From contig CABIVS010000014.1 of assembly GCA_902362375.1 (NCBI GenBank), forward strand, positions 106,401 to 143,325: a stretch of 36,925 nucleotides of DNA. Reading direction: 5' to 3'. The position numbers were made by a program, and so were the translations under genes. The notes below the pieces were generated by a model that was given only the letters and a program-made list of their open reading frames with translations, had not been told where the DNA came from and made no database searches. The DNA is from Bacteroidaceae bacterium. GTDB lineage: Bacteria; Bacteroidota; Bacteroidia; Bacteroidales; Bacteroidaceae. The first letter of the stretch is position 1. Each line of letters begins with the position of its first letter. Below are positions 35,205 through 36,925 of the stretch, piece by piece.

Positions 35205-36727
35205 TGAATCAGATTGTTCGAATGAGAGTTACAGTATTATTAATTATAGTTGCGGTGATGTGGACTAACCATACAATATGGGGAAATGTCCGGATGGAGA
35301 GTCTACAGTCAAATTTCGAAATTACGAGGGGAGTGAATATTAGCCACTGGCTTTCTCAAAGTAAAGATAGGGGTGAGTTGCGGAAAAGTAAGTTTGGCAG
35401 GGACGAAGTAGCTTTTCTTAAAAAGATGGGATTTGATCATTTACGTTTGCCGGTTGATGAAGAACAGTTATTTACTCCTTCAGGGGATATAGATACAGAA
35501 ACGATGGAATTGATACATCAGGCAATTAGTTGGTGCCGTGAGTTTCAAATGCGGATAATTTTTGATTTTCATATTCTTCGTTCTCATCATTTTGGCAACA
35601 ATGAGAGACCTCTATGGACAGATCCCATTGAACAGGACAAGTTTGTTCATTTGTGGAGACTTATAAATAGGGAATTAGAAAAGTACCCGGAGAGTTTACT
35701 GGCATATGAATTATTGAATGAGCCGGTAGCTCCGGAAAATGGGGTTTGGAATGAACTGGCAAAGCGCCTGATAAAGGAGTTACGGGAAGTAGCATCCAAG
35801 CGTATGCTTATATTAGGATCTAATTCTTATAATAGTGTTAATACGATAAAAGATTTGCAGATACCTAAGGGTGATCGTAATATCATGTTGACATTCCATT
35901 GTTATGAGCCTTATCTATTGACCCATTATCGTGCGTCGTGGACAGACTTTGCCAAACTTGATATGGCATTGACATATCCGGGTGATTTAATTAATGAAAA
36001 GGATTTTGAGAAATTGTCTGATGAAGAGAAAAAGATTGTTGCTCCTTATAGAAGAATGTATAGTAAAAGGACCATTGCCCATGAAATAGAACAGGCATTA
36101 AAAGTGGCTAAAGATAATGGAGTAAGATTATATTGTGGAGAATTCGGCTGTCTACCGTTTGGAAACCATGCTTCACGTTATAATTGGTATAGAGATTTAA
36201 TCTCCATATTTCAGAAAAAGAAAGTTGCTTATGCATGCTGGGATTACAAATCTATTTTTGGTTTTTGTAACACGGATAAAACCATAAAAGATGGTGTTCT
36301 TCTCGCTATTCTGCAAGGTAAGGATATTAGGGATTGGGAACAAAAAAGTTTGATTGAGGCAGAGAAATGCGAAATGATTGGAAGCTCTCTTTCTATTATA
36401 GCCAACCCTTATGCTTCAAATGGTGAGGTGGTGAAGGATTTCTTTGGTAATTGTAGTTTGATCTTTAATGTCGTTACTGAAAATGCTGGTGAGTACTTAT
36501 TTAAGATACGCTATACGAGCGGAGAAGATGTGGGTCTTAATTTGCAAATAGGGAATTCACGTCAGGTCATCCGTTGTCCGGATACAGGTGGCTGGTATGA
36601 TAAATTTGAAGAAACAGAAATCTATATCAATTTACCCAAAGGACAAAGTGTCTTGTGTATTACTCCGGGAATGAATGGAGGACCTATTTTGGATAAATTT
36701 GAACTGTTTAAAGAAGTCACTGATTAG
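35201..36727 (+). CDS. Second GH5 enzyme with C-terminal CBM6/35-like module
   Basis: This 508-residue paralog of the GH5 at 31519-33348 lacks the Ig-like domain and has a type I signal peptide (hydrophobic stretch to about residue 28) rather than a lipobox, so it is probably periplasmic or secreted. The GH5 barrel (about 40-375) starts GVNISHWLSQ. The invariants are R82, H124, N173/E174, H233, Y235, E314 and W347. The CBM-like module spans about 382-508. Its ATG overlaps the esterase stop codon (ATGA), so the two genes are translationally coupled. The start may be either of two adjacent ATGs. A GH3 gene begins 26 bp later. Confidence 0.9.
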   Translation: MMNQIVRMRVTVLLIIVAVMWTNHTIWGNVRMESLQSNFEITRGVNISHWLSQSKDRGELRKSKFGRDEVAFLKKMGFDHLRLPVDEEQLFTPSGDIDTETMELIHQAISWCREFQMRIIFDFHILRSHHFGNNERPLWTDPIEQDKFVHLWRLINRELEKYPESLLAYELLNEPVAPENGVWNELAKRLIKELREVASKRMLILGSNSYNSVNTIKDLQIPKGDRNIMLTFHCYEPYLLTHYRASWTDFAKLDMALTYPGDLINEKDFEKLSDEEKKIVAPYRRMYSKRTIAHEIEQALKVAKDNGVRLYCGEFGCLPFGNHASRYNWYRDLISIFQKKKVAYACWDYKSIFGFCNTDKTIKDGVLLAILQGKDIRDWEQKSLIEAEKCEMIGSSLSIIANPYASNGEVVKDFFGNCSLIFNVVTENAGEYLFKIRYTSGEDVGLNLQIGNSRQVIRCPDTGGWYDKFEETEIYINLPKGQSVLCITPGMNGGPILDKFELFKEVTD

Positions 36728-36753
36728 AAGTAAGGTAATTAATTAAAGAATTC

Positions 36754-36925
36754 ATGTCAATGATGAGAAGAATGAAAAGATGTTGTCTTTTAGTTATATA
36801 TAATATATTATTAATACCGACTCTGTTATCACAAAATCATTACGAGAATGAAATGGACTGTTTCATTACCGACTTAATGGAGCGGATGACTCTCCGTGAG
36901 AAACTCGGACAACTGAACCTGCCTT
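36754..36925 (+). CDS. GH3 family glycoside hydrolase (partial, runs off right edge)
   Basis: Only the first 57 codons are in the window. A signal peptide (RRMKRCCLLVIYNILLIP) is followed by FITDLMERMTLREKLGQLN, the standard start of GH3 beta-glucosidase/beta-xylosidase-type enzymes. Several in-frame ATGs occur at 36754, 36760, 36763 and 36772. A periplasmic exo-glycosidase finishing the oligosaccharides of this PUL is expected. Catalytic residues lie outside the window, so the exact activity is open. Confidence 0.8.
   Translation, partial: MSMMRRMKRCCLLVIYNILLIPTLLSQNHYENEMDCFITDLMERMTLREKLGQLNLP

Overview
The window looks like a chromosome segment of a gut Bacteroides. The genus call is confident and the species is not determined. 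The evidence is a SusC/SusD pair, a hybrid two-component system (HTCS) regulator, Bacteroidetes-type promoters (TAnnTTTG -7 boxes, two with a TTTG box exactly 19 bp upstream), lipoprotein signals, AT-rich intergenic DNA, no obvious Shine-Dalgarno sequences, and the trp gene order B-E-G-D-C-F-A.

Left part (1-11.3 kb, all on the minus strand). A response-regulator receiver runs off the left edge. Next are a large LruC-domain lipoprotein, type I asparaginase (ansA), and a complete tryptophan operon trpBEGDCFA. The operon has a readable attenuator: a promoter, a short leader peptide with three consecutive Trp codons, and a strong intrinsic terminator just before trpB. A long REP-like imperfect palindrome lies between trpD and trpC.

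Middle part (11.3-20.6 kb). It holds a 46-residue membrane peptide, a YqhD-type alcohol dehydrogenase, a convergent orphan PAS histidine kinase (its likely start is further in than the longest reading frame suggests), an SLC13-type transporter with two TrkA_C domains, a second LruC-domain lipoprotein distantly related to the first, and a small membrane protein of unknown function. A 703-bp gene-free stretch follows. It carries four 22-bp direct repeats in an A-B-A-B pattern, a cluster of three hairpins, and two promoter-like boxes.

Right part (20.6 kb to end, all on the plus strand) is a polysaccharide utilization locus (PUL). The order is HTCS sensor/regulator, GH2, SusC-like transporter, SusD-like lipoprotein, GH5 lipoprotein, SGNH/sialate-O-acetylesterase-like lipoprotein, second GH5, and the start of a GH3. 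The two GH5 enzymes and the esterase between them end in the same ~125-residue CBM6/CBM35-like module, so glycan cleavage and deacetylation probably target one glycan. A plausible model has outer-membrane lipoproteins (SusD, first GH5, esterase) working at the surface, SusC importing oligosaccharides, and GH2, second GH5 and GH3 finishing them in the periplasm, with the HTCS sensing a product. The glycan cannot be named from sequence; an O-acetylated beta-linked glycan is the best guess. This PUL is the strongest candidate for an undescribed system here. No rRNA, tRNA, CRISPR array or insertion sequence was seen.
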